Part shown: piece after piece, positions 63,927-64,000 of the stretch
How the letters are laid out: each line of letters begins with the position of its first letter
Numbering within the stretch: position 1 is the stretch's first letter
Source of the DNA: Burkholderia metallica
Lineage (GTDB): Bacteria > Pseudomonadota > Gammaproteobacteria > Burkholderiales > Burkholderiaceae
DNA: 64,000 nt
Direction of reading: 5' to 3'
Assembly (NCBI RefSeq): GCF_902832845.1
Contig: NZ_CADFDB010000008.1
Coordinates: 124,001-188,000 of the forward strand
Notes under the pieces: generated by a model
Database searches by the model: none
What the model saw: the letters and a program-made list of their open reading frames with translations, nothing else
Told to the model about the DNA's origin: nothing
Program-made: the position numbers and the translations under genes

Positions 63927-64000
63927 GTACTGCATTGCCGCGCGGCGGTGGGCCGGGAGAGGCCGGACCACGGACGCGACGCGACCGCGGCCGGCATCAC

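Overview
The window is very GC-rich DNA from a betaproteobacterium of the Burkholderia cepacia complex type. The clearest marker is the convergent rpfR/rpfF pair (58.3-61.2 kb), the cis-2-dodecenoic acid (BDSF) receptor and synthase, which established knowledge places on chromosome 2 of Burkholderia cenocepacia and relatives. The DUF4148 protein, the LysR-rich layout and the porin fit the same group. I see no tRNA, rRNA, CRISPR array or insertion sequence.

Layout. 0-8.1 kb: a LysR regulator cut by the window edge, a short-chain dehydrogenase-like protein, then exported alpha/beta hydrolases, a cytochrome P460-type heme protein, a DUF4148 protein and an amidase. A near-identical 20-bp operator-like site occurs twice here. 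8.4-13.2 kb: a sulfur-storage locus of rhodanese, serine O-acetyltransferase, small XRE regulator, family 2A encapsulin shell (SrpI type) and a cysteine desulfurase with a ~263-residue disordered N-terminal extension typical of encapsulated cargo. 13.2-18.7 kb: a degenerate amino-acid-kinase protein, a nitrogen-type PTS EIIA, small uncharacterised proteins, a shortened LysE exporter and a less GC-rich membrane protein. 18.9-21.0 kb: an extra groES-groEL operon under a sigma-70 promoter and CIRCE operator.

21.1-38.1 kb is a coordinated organosulfur locus. An SfnR-like sigma-54 activator lies next to five good -24/-12 promoters and CTGTTGC-N4-GCAACAG palindromes. The promoters face a secretory lipase, a class II aldolase, an operon of one DszB-like protein with a binding protein and two permeases but no ATPase, an SsuD-like monooxygenase operon, and a TonB-dependent receptor. 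The SsuD-like operon continues through a second DszB-like protein, TonB-ExbB-ExbD, a third DszB-like protein and an MFS transporter. I infer a sulfur-limitation system that imports an organosulfur compound through a dedicated outer-membrane channel, oxidises it with a flavin monooxygenase and removes sulfite with DszB-type desulfinases.

38.1-45.2 kb: a LysR regulator divergent from an M20 amidohydrolase, an orphan amino-acid-type binding protein and a porin; then an ACS-type MFS transporter and an SDR. 45.3-50.6 kb: an arylsulfatase with an unusual formylglycine motif, an apparently exported formylglycine-generating enzyme, a MetQ/NlpA-like binding protein, a YkgJ-type cysteine-cluster protein and a small monooxygenase-fold protein. 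50.6-57.7 kb: a LysR regulator divergent from a DUF1445 (D-glutamate cyclase family) protein, an MFS transporter and a fused 5-oxoprolinase/hydantoinase. 58.3-61.2 kb: rpfR and rpfF. 61.8-63.9 kb: an exported DUF3857/transglutaminase-like protein and a 55-residue protein.

Sulfur is the recurring theme: encapsulated sulfur storage, sulfonate/sulfinate desulfurisation and sulfate-ester hydrolysis sit within 40 kb.
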